64,000 nucleotides of DNA from Cryptomeria japonica (GCF_030272615.1 NC_081408.1:610891673-610955672), one strand, 5' to 3'; shown: positions 34,901 through 45,800, numbered from the stretch's first letter. Notes: a model not told the origin generated them from the letters alone. Made by a program: numbers and translations.

Positions 34901-37900
34901 TGCATGGAAGGAAGACCAAGATGTTCCACTCTTGGGACAAGAGTTCTTTTGTTGGTGGGGTGTATGATGCAGGAGCATCCAAGAGTCCACCTGAGACCAA
35001 GGAGATTATAAACATGAACAAAGACCCTAGAGCATCCTTGAAAGTGAATTGGAATGTTTTGAAGCCAATAATGGCTCTATGTAATGCTCAATTTGATTTA
35101 AATGTAATAAGTCTTGATAAGGGACCTAAGACAAAATATGGTGTCAAGTAGGCCAATAGTGTTTCAAGGGTCTAGAATGGTTAGTAGGGTCTTTGGTAGG
35201 GTTATTTAGGTATATGAAATAAAATTCCATTGATCTGGAATGATTTTAGCAAATAGAATGTATTAAATAAAGTTGGAAAATTCAAATCTTTCTATTCCAA
35301 CGTTTAGTAGCATTTTGGAGGGAAATTGAGTTTTTAAGTCTTAATGAATTTATAAACCCCTCCAACCACCTTGGGTTGGTTGGGGAAGTTGTATTCATCA
35401 TTTATGATGGAAAAAAGAGAGGAAAGTACAGATTGTACGGACTGGAGGTGCTGTTGTACAGACTAAGACAGTTTTAATGCAAAAACCTTGATTTTCCTTG
35501 AAAAACTTGCATTCCTTTGATGATCTTTGAGTTCTAATCATTGAGGAAGGTTGATAGGAATTTAATGTGCATGATCTGAAGCATTTTATATCATTTTTAA
35601 TCTGATCTAAGGATTTATATTGACTATCCTGTTTTAAAAGTCTGATTTTCCTTGTTTTCTCAAGTATGAATATGTAATCCATCCCCTTTATGTGCTTACT
35701 GTGACTTGGGAATGGAAAATAATGTTGTATCATATCAAACTAACATGAAAGTGCAGGATTGAAGTGGTTTTGCAGAGTGATCACTCACAAATGGTGAATT
35801 TGTTGGTTGATTGGAGCATGGGGATGGTGGCTAGAGTGTAGCAGCCACTAAAGTAGCCATTGGAGGGATATCTTTTATGATTGGAATCAGTAGAGGGCAC
35901 CAATTTAATGGCGAAACAACCTTCATTTGATCAGAGAAGTGATTGGAGGCGTGATTTTAAGCAAGCCCTAGTTTAGAGGGTGATTTAAGGAAGGTTTTAG
36001 AGTTTGGACACTTAGAAGTTGAATCAAGACATAAAAACTGGAAAATCCTTTGTTTGGGAACCTAATTGAATACTGTACAAAGTTTTGCAACCTGGTGTTA
36101 AGTTTTGTTGGTACTTCCTTTGTAAAGTGGGTGGTTTTTAAGGCTAAAAAGGGGCACATTTGAGGACAGCAAAGGGTCCGTCCAAAACAACCTATATTTG
36201 TTTTCGGATATGTTGTGTAACATCCAAATGGGTGTCTAAATATGTAATTTTTTTGGGCAAGTTTTTTGTAAAAGTTTTGAGTTAAAGGGAAATTACCCGA
36301 TTTGAAGGGCTAGATGCTTGGTTGAATAAATGTATTGAGTTTGTGTTGAAGCTAGAGAGGCTTAGGGATTTAGAAAGCCTTTGAATCATGTTTTTTGAGG
36401 TCCTTTGAAGTATGTGGAGGTAGGAGACACACCTGGTTTAGGTGGTGTTAGGTTTTGAGCCTATTGAGGCATTGAGTGCATTTGAGACACCTGAGGAGTG
36501 TAAGGGGTTTGGGTCCAAAATACACCTCTTATTTGCAAATTTGTATTAGATTCTCTTGTCTCTGCATCACACATTCACTTTCCCTTCAACACCCGCAACT
36601 GCCATGGATGATGTGGTGCATTACTATGATAATTGTGGCATATCAGATAGCCAAACCAATGCAGATTTGACACAAGATACAACAGAAGTTGGTAATTAGG
36701 AAGAGAAGAGCTTGCTATCATAAGTCAGCGAGATGCCCACCTCTCAACAAGAAACAAGATTATCAATATTTTTAAAGTTGCATGTTCACATTGTGAACAA
36801 GAAACAAAGGAAAGGTGTTGATAATGGACTCTGCTTGAGTCACGATGCACAATTGATTACATCTAATGAGTACATGGTTCAAGATGTGAAGACGACGGAA
36901 GCAAAGGAGAGAAGAGAAAGAAAGAAAGAGCAGGCCAAAGAGAATAAGGTAACACACATATTGGTGAAGCAGAAGAAAGATCCAGAAAAAATACAAAAGG
37001 AGATACTGCATAAGAAAAAGGAAAGGTTGAAAGAGATAGGGAAGAAAGAGGAGGAAAGACAAAACAAAGAGAAGCCAATGAAGGATAATGAGGCAAAGGA
37101 AAGGGCCATCGAGGACAAGAGAATGATTCTGGCAAGAAAGAGGATGTTAAACAGTACATCCAGTCTTTTGCCTGAATGACATCCCTTAATGTAGGATTTT
37201 CTAAACACAATGATCCCAAATTTTTCAACACCTTCAATTTGTCAACCAACTTCCCCATTTGTGACCTTTTCTATTCCTCCAAGTCATATGGCAGGGGTTG
37301 TATAATTTGCTGGCAGCCCTAGCTATTGCAGCCCAAGGGGAGGTGACGAGAACATGGAACCTGGCATAGGCTCAGGGGTAGCACCTGCAGTTAGAAGAAG
37401 TTTGTTTCCCCCTTGGTTTAACTGAACTCTAGAAGGACATATCTGTTTGTTTTTTTGTCTTTCTAATTTAGCAAGACATACCAGAATTAAGAAAAATATC
37501 CTATGAAGACATGGATTTGACATGATTTTTGTTTTGAATTATGCTCATCTGGTATCTTTTTTATATGTTGATGCAATAGAAAATAAGTAATGGGATGATT
37601 GAGGAATATGATAACCAGTACATGCTTTTAGTTTCCAATTATGTGCATTTCATTTGTTTTATATGACGATGCAATTCAAAACATGTAATGGGATTATTGA
37701 GAAAAGATGTCAATGATTGCATGCCTTTTATCTCCAATTATGTGCATTTCATTTCCTTTATATGTCAATGCAATTGAGAACATGTAATGGGATGAATGAG
37801 CAAAGATGACAACTACATCATTCAGTTTTCACGAAATTGATTGATTCAATAATCAGTTGTCCACAATTATCCCCATGGTCCCTGGCCAAGTAGATCGCCG

Positions 37901-40900
37901 ACTTGGCTACCCAAAATCAATATTGTACATGTCAACTAGGATTTTTGCTGACTCATTGCCGACTTGTCCTCCAAGTGGTCAAAAAAATGCCACTTCGGAG
38001 CATCGACCAAAACGTGACTGGGCCCACTAGTGCAGGAGCACCAGGACATGTGTCTACTTCTTTTTGGAATGTGTCTACTTCATTTTGATTCATGGTTATG
38101 TTGGGAATAGAATGTGTGTGTGTGTGTTTGAAGGCCTATTGATTAGGCTTAGGCATTGTAATAAGCTTTGAGGCTCCAAGGTATGTCAACTTGGTCAAAG
38201 GCCTTGTATGGGAATTTTATAGGTATTTTTTATGTTTAGGGATCTACAATGTGTAGTATGTTCATTATTGACCGCTGGTGTGAAGGCAAGACCAATTTGT
38301 AAAAATTTGTCAAAAGTTGCAAAGTTGCAATTGTTGTCTTAAGCAACTTTTCCTGCAACATTTTCAAATATGGTTACTCCAACTCTTGGTTGGTTGCTTG
38401 TATGCATTGGAGGAAGTTGGAGGAGTTCCTTGGCAAGATATAAACCTGGAGGAACAATGCCTACTGGTTAGAGAGATTATTTGGAATGAAATTCTTGTCT
38501 TCAAGCAAAACGGTTACTAAGTTTTTTCTGCATTTTCCTTGAGTCTCTATTCTTGCATGATTCCTTGCGAAAGGTGGGCATGAATTAATCATTTGGAAAG
38601 TTGTAGTAGAGGTTCACCACCCATTTGGAGTTGATCTAAGGTCTTGAAACATTCCGGTTTGAGAGAAAGAGAATTTTCCATCCCATTGGTCTAGTAAAAA
38701 CCTCAAACCAAGGGTTTGGATGCAAACAGTGGCACAAATCAACATTTCTCAATGGGATCAATCTAAAACCTATGATTATGTTGATTTGGCATGTATATTA
38801 AAGGTTCCTAGTGGTTGTGAAGACAGGAGGTGTCATTTGTCTATCCTAAGATGATACCCTGGGCTTGACATCAATCATGTGGCAAGCATGTGCAGTAGGA
38901 AAAGAAGGTAGAAACCCTAAACAATAGATTGGTGGATGGTCAATATAGGAATGTGAAGGACCCTTGGGTAGGTGAAGACCCTTGGAAAGTGGCAATCTTT
39001 CATTTGAGTGGTGAATCTTTTGAGAGCTTAAACCCCAATACCGGCTAGAAGAGGCAAAATAGGGTCAGTAGGGTTTGACCATCTGTACTCAAACCCGAGA
39101 TACAAAATTTTGGAATCTTGTAGAATGCCCAAAAGGGTATCCAAATATAAAATTTATTAAAGGTCATGTTCAGGTAGATTGTGAGGCAAAACAAGAAAAT
39201 TCCGATTGGAGGGCTAATTGCTTGTAGCCCTATTTCCTAGGTATAATAGAGGAAACGACATAAAAGGCTAATAAAAACCCATCTGAGGGGTAAATATCTA
39301 TCCAAATTCCATATAACACATGTGTAAACATTCACACAGGCCAAATTCCACCTTGTGAGCAAAGATCATGTTGCTTGGGGTGTGGGGTTGTTAGGAGTCT
39401 TTGGTTGAAGGGTTGGAACCTAAGGGATAGGAGGCTCCTTGTTAGTTGTGAGTTGTCCTGAGTAGAGAGATCCTTGGGAAGGATCCAGGGAATGCTCTAG
39501 TAAGCTTGAGAAGGTTAAATACATTGGTCCATTAGGTGACACCTAGTGGAGACCCTTATTGAGCAAAAACCAAAGAAAGTGATTGAACATCCCATATCCC
39601 TCTACATCACCCACCCCCGAAACCTGCCACACTTTCCACCTGCATTGTATGGGGTGGCTACGTGATGATCAACCACTTGCACACCCTACCAACCATCTAC
39701 TCCGCCCAATAATCTCATCGCCACATTCAAATTCTAATTGCAATGGTATTAACTACATGTCAACTCTCCTTTCTTGCACTTCCATAATTGACTACAACGA
39801 GAACAAACAACCATTTGAAGACCTTTATAATTGTGAATTGTGATGCATAGACCATTCAATATGAATGTTTAAGTGCAACATAAATCACGAGTACAAAGAT
39901 TTTAAATGATAGCATGTCCTCGCTGTGTAGAATTATGAGGATGGCATGTCCTCATCGTGTGAGTTAATGTATTTGTGCCAATTGTTGATACCTTGGCCCA
40001 ATCATCACATTACATGTGAATGGATTGAATGTAATAGAAGAGTCTTGTCATAAACTAGTAAGTGGACCTTTCATGTTCGTTTGTGCTAGTTATGGCCCTT
40101 GGGCCTATATGTTTTTTTATTACTACCGGTTATGTCCTCCTGAACAACATGGTCTAGGAATATGTACATACATACATGTACATGTACATATATGCACCAT
40201 TGATAAGGAGGGAGAAGGGATGCATAATTAATGTATAAGGGTTCACATTTTTTACTTTTATTGTACAAAGGGTTTGAGTGTTTCAAATTTGATTTAGAGT
40301 TCTAATTTCACTTTTACTGTCAAAGGGTCTTGAAATGGGGCAGCCAACTCAAAGGTCTACATGGGCACCACTCAAAGTTGGTATTTGGGTCCACGTGGCA
40401 TGCCACTTGCACCCGAAAGTTAGGGCGCACACATTCTGATTCTTCTACCCTAGCCACCTTAGAAAACATATACATATATACATGTACATACATAAATGTA
40501 TATACATGTACATATATGCATGCACATACATGTGTGCATATACATGTACATACATATATATATTTACATGATTTATACATACAAAACATATATATAAACA
40601 ATGGTCATACTTTTTAAGATGAGAAGCTTTAAATAGTTGTAGTAGTTTATTTGTTGGGGATAAAAACGAGAAATAAATGCAGGTGAATATATAAAGTCTA
40701 TCAACTGTTTTTCTGTTAATTTGTAAGGGTTCGAATGATATGAAGGAATGGCCTAATATTTAAAATAGAAGAGAATATTAGGAATGCAGATGAATATATT
40801 TAACTTTCCAATGCCCTTCAATCTCTAAATAAAATTAGTTCAGCTGCTTGCTTTATTCTAAAACTGATTTATATGGGTTTTAATTGAAAATGAACTCTAT

Positions 40901-42806
40901 ATTATAATATTATGAATTACAACAGTCATATCACAACGATTCGTATACTGTTAAAGACAAGGACAAACTCTGCGCTGCATTTCATTTCTACTTTTTTGGT
41001 TGTGCAGATGTAATTGAGAAGCTTTTACACCACAAACCTGAACTTGCCACAGAAGTAGATAATTTCGACAGAAGTCCGTTGCACATGGCTGCGTTGCTTC
41101 CATATCTCGATAATTTCCTTTACCCAAAGCTTTACAGGAAAATTTTCCTAACTGGAAAGATGCTTATAAGAAATGATGGTGGGCTTTCTTGTTACAAAGT
41201 GGACCAGAACAAGCAGTCTGCACTTCACGTTGCAGTCAAAGAAGGGAACGCAGCTTTAGTGGATGTGATACTATATTACTGCAGGGACTGCCTAGAAATG
41301 GTCGACAACGATGGTAGAATTGCTTTGCATCTGGCCGTGAACAATGCTGCTGAAATATTTCTCAGAAGTGGACGATATCGCCTGAAATTTATAATATGCT
41401 CGGTAACGTCAGAAAGAATGATAAATTGCATTGATAAGAAAGGGCAAACGGCATTAGATATTGCACTAGAGAAGCAGAATGATGACCCACAACTTTACAG
41501 GGCTGTAAGTGATTTGATTCTCAATGAATTAAAACTGTTTGGTTCTTTTTAGAATTATTTTTAAATATTAGTTTGATTGATAATTAAAGTAATTTTTTTT
41601 TAATAAATAAAGATAGTTATTTATATTTTTGTGATGCTTGAGACATAAGATATTCGTAAAATTTTTATTTAGATAGAAGGCTTGAAATCATGCAAAATAC
41701 TAATTTAATCTTGGAGTGTTCATGTCTTATGGAGAGGACAGATTTTCTTATTAATTAAAAAAATAAGAACATTTGTTTTAATCTAGGTAGACCGCTATAA
41801 GTGTTTAGATTATAGTAACATGTTGCAGTGATAATATTTTACTTTTCATAATGAGGTCTATTTATTTGTCCAACTATTTTCAATATTTAGAATTATGTTA
41901 ATGATGATGTAAAATAAGAGATTTTATATTATTTAATTTTAAGAATGTTATTATTATTTTAACTTGAATTAAATTTAAAATGAACGGATCTTGTTGCAGA
42001 TTATGGGATATTTATGTCAACATGGTGCTGTCAAGAAAATATTTGATGAGGGCTCAACTTCAAGAACCACCCCATCAACTAAAACCCTGAGGTGGAACTC
42101 GAATCTCATATCTGTAAGTGCAGTCCTAATTGCAACGGTTGCTTTCGCAGCTGCTTTCACTCTACCGGGAGGTACAGGCAACCAAGCACAGGGCCCACCA
42201 GCGCCTATATTGATTAACACCAATCTCTTCAAGCTTTTTGTGATATCTGACACGCTGGCTTTCTGTTTTTCCATTGCTTCTGCTATCCTCCTTAATTTTG
42301 CAGGTTTTCGTAGCCATGTAGAAGATCCGATCATAACTCAGTTCAGTTTGGAAGCGTTATGTATAGCACTGGTATCATTATCAATAACATTTGGCGCAGC
42401 AATACATCTGGTTGTGGCATCAAAGTGTTTGTGGTTGGCTGTGCTTGTGTGGGTTATGGTGTGCTTTCTTCCTTTAGGGATAAGAGCAATGGCACTACTT
42501 GGAAAATTATTCTTGTTCACTCCACGAGGCCACTATGTATTTTTCTTACTCAATGGTTACCGTCTTGCCTGGAGTATTTTATTTCCCCTTATTTGGGTAG
42601 TTTCGGTGGTATTCTACTATCCTATTGTTCGCCTTTCATTGAGTTGGGTTTTGAAGAAGCTCTATGGGATCAAATCTTTGGAAGAAGTACGGTACAATGG
42701 AGTCAGATCTTTGGCAAAAGCTCCAAGGAATAATAGACGTATAAGCTCTTTGGAATTACGTTTTTGGCGTATACTCTTTAGATATGTATTAAGTCTAAAT
42801 GCGTAG
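22456..42806 (+). CDS. ankyrin-repeat, PGG-domain membrane protein (ITN1/ACD6-like), three exons
   Basis: Exons 22456-22951, 41008-41504 and 42000-42806 join to 600 codons including the stop, with GT-AG splice sites, phases 1 and 0 and no internal stop. The N-terminal half holds about nine ankyrin repeats (for example GGNTVLHIAAYHG at residues 43-55 and DGQTPLHLAVSK ending exon 1). The C-terminal half has the PGG domain, with TLPGGTG around residues 385-391, and four to five hydrophobic membrane segments. Proteins of this plant family sit in plasma or endomembranes and act in stress, salt or defence signalling; the precise role here is unknown. The ATG at 22456 is the first in frame. Only the 18-kb first intron, full of transposons, is unusual. 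It may be an expressed gene. Confidence 0.85.
23308..23416. repeat. 109-bp direct repeat, copy 1
   Basis: Begins GTATTCAAAAGGGTCTGTAC and ends GAGCCCACTTCTTA. The copy at 25032-25140 has the same length with one difference seen. The ends are not TG...CA, and no primer-binding site follows, so a TRIM-type element is not established. Confidence 0.8.
25032..25140. repeat. 109-bp direct repeat, copy 2
   Basis: Partner of 23308-23416, repeat-to-repeat distance 1724 bp. The enclosed 1.6 kb has no recognisable gene. Confidence 0.8.
25141..26502. other. unrecognised intron sequence
   Basis: One antisense frame of 103 codons (26126-25815) is locally GC-richer than its flanks but matches nothing I know. 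The word GGGAGAGGAG followed by AATGTGC occurs at about 25505 and in similar form at about 27422. Confidence 0.3.
26503..27129 (-). pseudogene. unidentified decayed ORF, 208 codons with three internal TAG stops
   Basis: Two antisense ORFs, 27129-26839 and 26799-26503, lie in the same frame; the 39 bases between them add three stops, all TAG. The N-terminal part reads like a folded beta-rich protein (MEATFILYTTKQQLTFIGKI, then FILVLNVYLGECFMETKHRY). I do not recognise the family. It could be a captured gene fragment or part of an unknown transposon; the plus strand here is C-rich, so a chance frame is also possible. Confidence 0.35.
27517..27551. repeat. (GT)n then (TA)n microsatellite
   Basis: A run of TG dinucleotides followed by TATATATATA. 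Confidence 0.85.
28030..28280. repeat. TA/GTACATA-rich low-complexity block
   Basis: Degenerate tandem units around GATGTACATATATGTATATA recurring at about 28086, 28126 and 28153, with alternating purine-pyrimidine sequence. The ORFs here are composed of Tyr, Ile and Val only because of the repeat. Confidence 0.7.
28452..29434 (+). pseudogene. unidentified decayed ORF, about 328 codons, upstream of the DDE transposase
   Basis: A forward frame runs about 983 bases with only four stops (TGA 28514, TAG 28616, TAG 28772, TGA 28904) and no frameshift. The reading is protein-like: HYQIVQIYKHDRENYLKAH, then ATLPPNDADDEILTHLRES, EWPVHIPFPCIRA, WKEAIPAIPPHLVNPEGF. It is rich in His, Tyr, Trp and Cys. 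I do not recognise a domain. It ends 160 bp before the transposase frame and lies on the same strand, so it may be an accessory ORF of the same transposon or an older, unrelated gene. Confidence 0.45.
29594..31206 (+). pseudogene. pogo/jerky-type DDE transposase, N-terminal and catalytic part
   Basis: The protein starts at about 29594, just after a CTGTAG that could be a splice acceptor. A helix-turn-helix of pipsqueak/CENP-B type lies at about 29850-30030 (SSSKKWGIPTMTLMKWLGG, then EEEEEIIEWC). The DDE_1 catalytic core follows: first Asp in WNYDETSV (about 30305), second in LLMFDSHGSHV (about 30640), third in HKLKPLDVS (about 30740), with 35 residues between the last two. A TAA at 30032, a frameshift and stop at about 30400, and stops at 30792 and later make it inactive. 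The family cuts and pastes DNA, usually at TA targets. Continues at 36570. Confidence 0.85.
31207..32810 (+). repeat. 5' LTR of the gag-only element
   Basis: 1604 bp, starts TGATGCAGGAGC and ends CTCTGCATCA. Compared by eye with the 3' LTR it differs at about 12 sites, mostly transitions. Confidence 0.92.
32814..32825 (+). promoter_or_regulatory. primer binding site, initiator tRNA-Met type
   Basis: TGGTATCAGAGC, three bases after the 5' LTR, is the usual plant LTR-retrotransposon complement to the 3' end of initiator methionine tRNA. Confidence 0.92.
32923..34764 (+). CDS. gag-protease protein of the gag-only element, one internal TAG
   Basis: From ATG 32923 (MAEEEEEMPQ) the frame runs 613 codons to TAA 34762, with a single TAG at 33061-33063. 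Without that stop it would be full length; the part after it is open from 33064. An acidic coiled-coil start is followed by a Retrotrans_gag domain (LLWWDNLQ, about residues 90-190), an Arg/Gly-rich stretch, a CCHC zinc knuckle CYKCGEEGHPFYKC at residue 307 and a gypsy-type aspartic protease with active site IIDSGSFDNL (Asp at residue 396) and ILGRPW near residue 465. It would assemble particles and process gag. Whether the TAG is read through or kills the copy is unknown. Confidence 0.85.
34954..34964 (+). promoter_or_regulatory. putative polypurine tract before the 3' LTR
   Basis: GGTGGGGTGTA directly precedes the 3' LTR. It is short and imperfect, but in the right place. Confidence 0.45.
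34965..36569 (+). repeat. 3' LTR of the gag-only element
   Basis: 1605 bp, same ends as the 5' LTR and followed directly by CACAT. Confidence 0.92.
36570..37179 (+). pseudogene. pogo/jerky-type DDE transposase, C-terminal part
   Basis: If the LTR element at 31207-36569 and one CACAT are removed, the transposase frame continues without a break. The tail is very Lys/Glu-rich and predicted to be helical or coiled (KERRERKKEQAKENK, KKKERLKEIGKKEEER) and ends at TGA 37177-37179. Two stops near 36697 and 36721 interrupt it. Bases from about 37027 on are duplicated at 52927-53079. Confidence 0.7.
37564..37810. repeat. three tandem units of about 97 bp
   Basis: Each unit contains GATGCAATT...AACATGTAATGGGAT and CCAATTATGTGCATTTCATTT. 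The same array is present in copy B at about 53470-53712. Confidence 0.7.
40455..40600. repeat. ATACATGTACATA microsatellite block
   Basis: Alternating purine-pyrimidine sequence, expanded in the duplicate at 56345-56666. Confidence 0.8.
41008..41504 (+). CDS. ankyrin/PGG gene, exon 2
   Basis: The acceptor TTGTGCAG ends at 41007; the exon completes codon 166 and continues [12 protein letters not shown], finishing the ankyrin repeat begun in exon 1. Further repeats follow (DRSPLHMAALL, KQSALHVAVKEGN, DGRIALHLAVNN, KGQTALDIALEKQ). The donor GGCT|GTAAGT is at 41504/41505 and the exon ends on a codon boundary. Confidence 0.87.
42000..42806 (+). CDS. ankyrin/PGG gene, exon 3 (PGG domain)
   Basis: The acceptor GTTGCAG ends at 41999. 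It encodes residues 332-599. The motif LRWNSNLISVSAVLIATVAF leads into the first membrane helix and TLPGGTG, the signature of the PGG domain. Further hydrophobic helices lie at about LFKLFVISDTLAFCF, LCIALVSLSITFGAA, LAVLVWVMVCFLPLG and LFPLIWVVSVVFYYP. The basic C-terminal tail is longer and in a different frame than in the third copy at 63149-63868. Confidence 0.87.
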   Translation: MMGYLCQHGAVKKIFDEGSTSRTTPSTKTLRWNSNLISVSAVLIATVAFAAAFTLPGGTGNQAQGPPAPILINTNLFKLFVISDTLAFCFSIASAILLNFAGFRSHVEDPIITQFSLEALCIALVSLSITFGAAIHLVVASKCLWLAVLVWVMVCFLPLGIRAMALLGKLFLFTPRGHYVFFLLNGYRLAWSILFPLIWVVSVVFYYPIVRLSLSWVLKKLYGIKSLEEVRYNGVRSLAKAPRNNRRISSLELRFWRILFRYVLSLNA

Positions 42807-45800
42807 ATAAAATGTATTTCTTGTATTGTATAATGGAGGATTAAAAAGTAGGTATCTTCAAAAACAAATTATCTAGTAGAAGATTCGTAAATTAAGATTT
42901 AGTTTAACCGTTTTTCAATAGTTATTTTGGGATGAAGATGGTATTATTATATGTGTTATTTGGTTTAGTAAGCCTTTTACAATATGTAACAAGTGCCACA
43001 TAGTGGCGAGTACTTGCCTCTTGATTTGTAGTTGAAATAGTAATTTTTGTTCTGGTTTTTTTATTAATTATATAGCTAATATAGTGTTGGACTATGATAA
43101 ATTACAATTTTTTGGTAGATAACCTTCTTGCTATGCAAGGATCAAATATTTGGTTGTTCAATGTCATTTTGTTAGGGAGTAGGTATATATTAGTGATTAT
43201 TTTACAAATCGTAGAAGTCCTATAGCATTTATATGGTGCAAGCATCCAATAGTTTTACTATTAGATGCATTTTTTTTTTATGTCTATTATAAACTAGATA
43301 TCATAGTACATGCAAAGTTTGGGCCACTTTAGATCATTATTGTGTGACATGAGGGCTTCTCTTAGTGCAACATTAATGTAGCTATAATTATAAAATATTT
43401 GGTGAATATCACATTAACAACTATATTTGAATTGTGCTATGTGGAGGTTGTACACTATAGTGTATAGATGAAGACTTTATGATCTTTGGTGTCCAAATGT
43501 CGTATACTAATTAACATTTCAGCAAATGCAACAACAAAGTGATATATATATATATATATATACTGTAAATGTCATATTTGACTATTAATAATTTAATTCC
43601 TACATGAATCTAACTGAAACTAATCATAAGTCTGCTACAGGGATATGATACCAAGTAATGGTAGGAGGGACAATCAAACTAAAGCATTTGATCCTCGTCC
43701 TCTTAGACAAATTGTGAAGTAAGGGAACCTTGATTATAGGATCATTGGTTCAAGGGGTGAAAAGCCTTGAACAGGAGCACAAAATACCCTATTTTATTTG
43801 TTGTTTAGGTCTACAGTAAAAATACTCTTATGAGCTTGGTCAAGAGAAAAGAGGAAGTTAAAGATTATGTTACATCTAACCCTTGGTTTCTACAGTGTAC
43901 CAGGTTAATCCTTAGAAAATTGAAAGTTAGATATAATGAAAAGATTGAGAACATTCATGTGATCAATATAACATGGGTATGAAAAATAACTACTTACTTA
44001 TCATGGAAAGTGGATGAGAAAAGGATAAACAAAATATGAATAGGGAAGGAAGTTAGACGTTAGGACAAGATAATTGAGGGAATTTTAAAAATGTATATTG
44101 CTACTAATCTATTTTGGATTTTATTATCATAGATAGTAGACATATAAATATAAGAGGTTATAATAGTTATAACACTTGAGATATTTGAAGGGAAAAGTGT
44201 TTACAAAGATAATACTAGTATGAAGATACTAATCAAAAGGAAGTATAGATAGGTTGGGATGAAGGAGAAATTAAATGTTTTAATGAGACAATGTTGTGGG
44301 TTGTTTAGAAAGATTGTTTAATATCATATTAAATTTGATAAATTATTATGTTTAAATTAAAAAAGAAATACATATTAAAAAATAATTATTTATTTTTATG
44401 TAATTAAATAATGAAAAGCTATAGATAAAAAAATATTAATATTATTAAATTTGTTTTAAAATATTAATTTTTTAAAATAAATTGTTAGAAAAGTCCATAA
44501 TATTTATCCTTCTTCTATTTGTTTACTTTCATATTAAATTTAATAAATTATTATGTTTAAATTAAATAAAGATTAAATTAATATCAATATTTATCTTTTT
44601 TGCCAAAAAAATATTATTGAAATTTAGTTTATTTTGATTATTAATTAAAGAACATTTTAAATATAATACATATTTTTAATATATATATATATATCTTGTT
44701 CATAGGTTAACTTAAAAGAACTACCTATTAGAACAAATAATGAAGTTAAAATTTAAGCACTTATTTTAGATTCACAAGATTGTACAGTTTATAAGTTCTT
44801 TTTTAAAATGCTTGGTGATTCAGAAAAACCTGAGATTATGGGTCGTTCTGAGAAACCCGCCTATAAGAGGCAAAATGATATTAGCCAATCGTTTACAACA
44901 AAAATAATTTTTGTAAATTATAATGTTAACAAATGTGCATCTATACTACAAAATAAATTAAAAAAATTTAAGGGTGGGTGCAAGAAGTTGAGTCCCACTT
45001 TTGGGCAAAAAGTGGAATTGTTTTTCCTATTTTTTAAATTTTTTGTCTATTGATGTCAAAATTTGAGGTACTTAGAGTTTGAATCTAAAAAAACTTTAGT
45101 AATAGAAAATGTAGTGCTCAGAGTCTAATTTTCAAATATGTAATTTGTTTCAATACCCACATGGTAGAAATTTCTATTTTGTAGGCATATTTAAAAACCA
45201 TTTTTTCAAAATGCCTGTTTCAAGACCATACCACACATGTGTATGACCACCATATTTTGACATAAATAAAAGAATTTTTACAAATCCTTCTGGGAAAAGA
45301 TACCTAATACACCAAATATTGATGAGAATATTTTTTCTTATTTTTTATTGAATATATTTTTTTTAATTAATTTTTAATTGACTATAAAGTACATTTTCAA
45401 AACATCTAGTGTACGACCACCATGATTTGATGAAAATTTCATATTTTTTAATTTTTTCTATTTTAATCTTCAAAAGAATTGTATGTACATTGATGTCATA
45501 TAATTTATTTTCAAAAAAACCTAAAAACAAAAAAGTTATGAAAGTTTTACTAAACCTCACTATTTTACATTTAGGTACCACTTTTGATTAATAAATAATG
45601 CAAAAATAGTAAAACTAATCATAACGCTATGAAATTTACATTTTTGAAATTAGGACAGTGAGAACTCTAATGGGTTTTTGTTTCATTAAAAAATACGATC
45701 AGGAAGACCTTCAAAAAATTACAGCAATGCAGAAATCTAGTATTCCAATGCCTTAGCCATTTTTCTGGAGGTCCAAGCATAGGCTTGGTCCCACCAAGCC

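Larger units (their letters stand above)
31207..36569 (+). mobile_element. gag-protease-only LTR retrotransposon (TR-GAG type), structurally complete
   Basis: 5363 bp bounded by two nearly identical LTRs (31207-32810 and 34965-36569) and by the perfect 5-bp duplication CACAT (31202-31206 and 36570-36574). The primer binding site lies at 32814-32825. The 2.15-kb interior holds one long ORF for gag plus aspartic protease; there is no reverse transcriptase, RNase H or integrase. This matches terminal-repeat retrotransposons with a gag domain, which need enzymes supplied by an autonomous gypsy partner. I count about 11 substitutions and one indel between the LTRs, so the insertion is recent. Confidence 0.92.
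22952..41007 (+). other. intron 1 of the ankyrin/PGG gene, 18,056 bp
   Basis: Starts GTGCGT and ends TTGTGCAG. It contains, in order, a pair of 109-bp direct repeats, unidentified decayed ORFs on both strands, a decayed DDE transposase, a gag-only LTR retrotransposon and the left part of a segmental duplication. Long introns swollen by transposons are common in conifer genes. Confidence 0.7.
37180..41007. other. non-coding 3' part of intron 1
   Basis: No gene seen. Holds a threefold repeat at 37564-37810 and an ACATGTACATA microsatellite at 40455-40600. Confidence 0.5.
37027..42390. repeat. segmental duplication, copy A
   Basis: From the end of the DDE transposase ORF through the 3' end of intron 1, exon 2, intron 2 and the first half of exon 3. 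The same order and strand are found at 52927-57909. Copy A is the longer and keeps the functional exons. Confidence 0.88.

Noticed and set aside
36863-37258. Antisense ORFs of 131 and 109 codons, repeated at 52769-53158
   Set aside because: Shadows of the Lys/Glu-rich transposase tail; duplicated only because the segment is duplicated.
42359-42733. ORF of 124 codons overlapping exon 3
   Set aside because: Alternative frame of the PGG exon; keeps only the C-terminal words that copy C uses, without any membrane motif in that frame.
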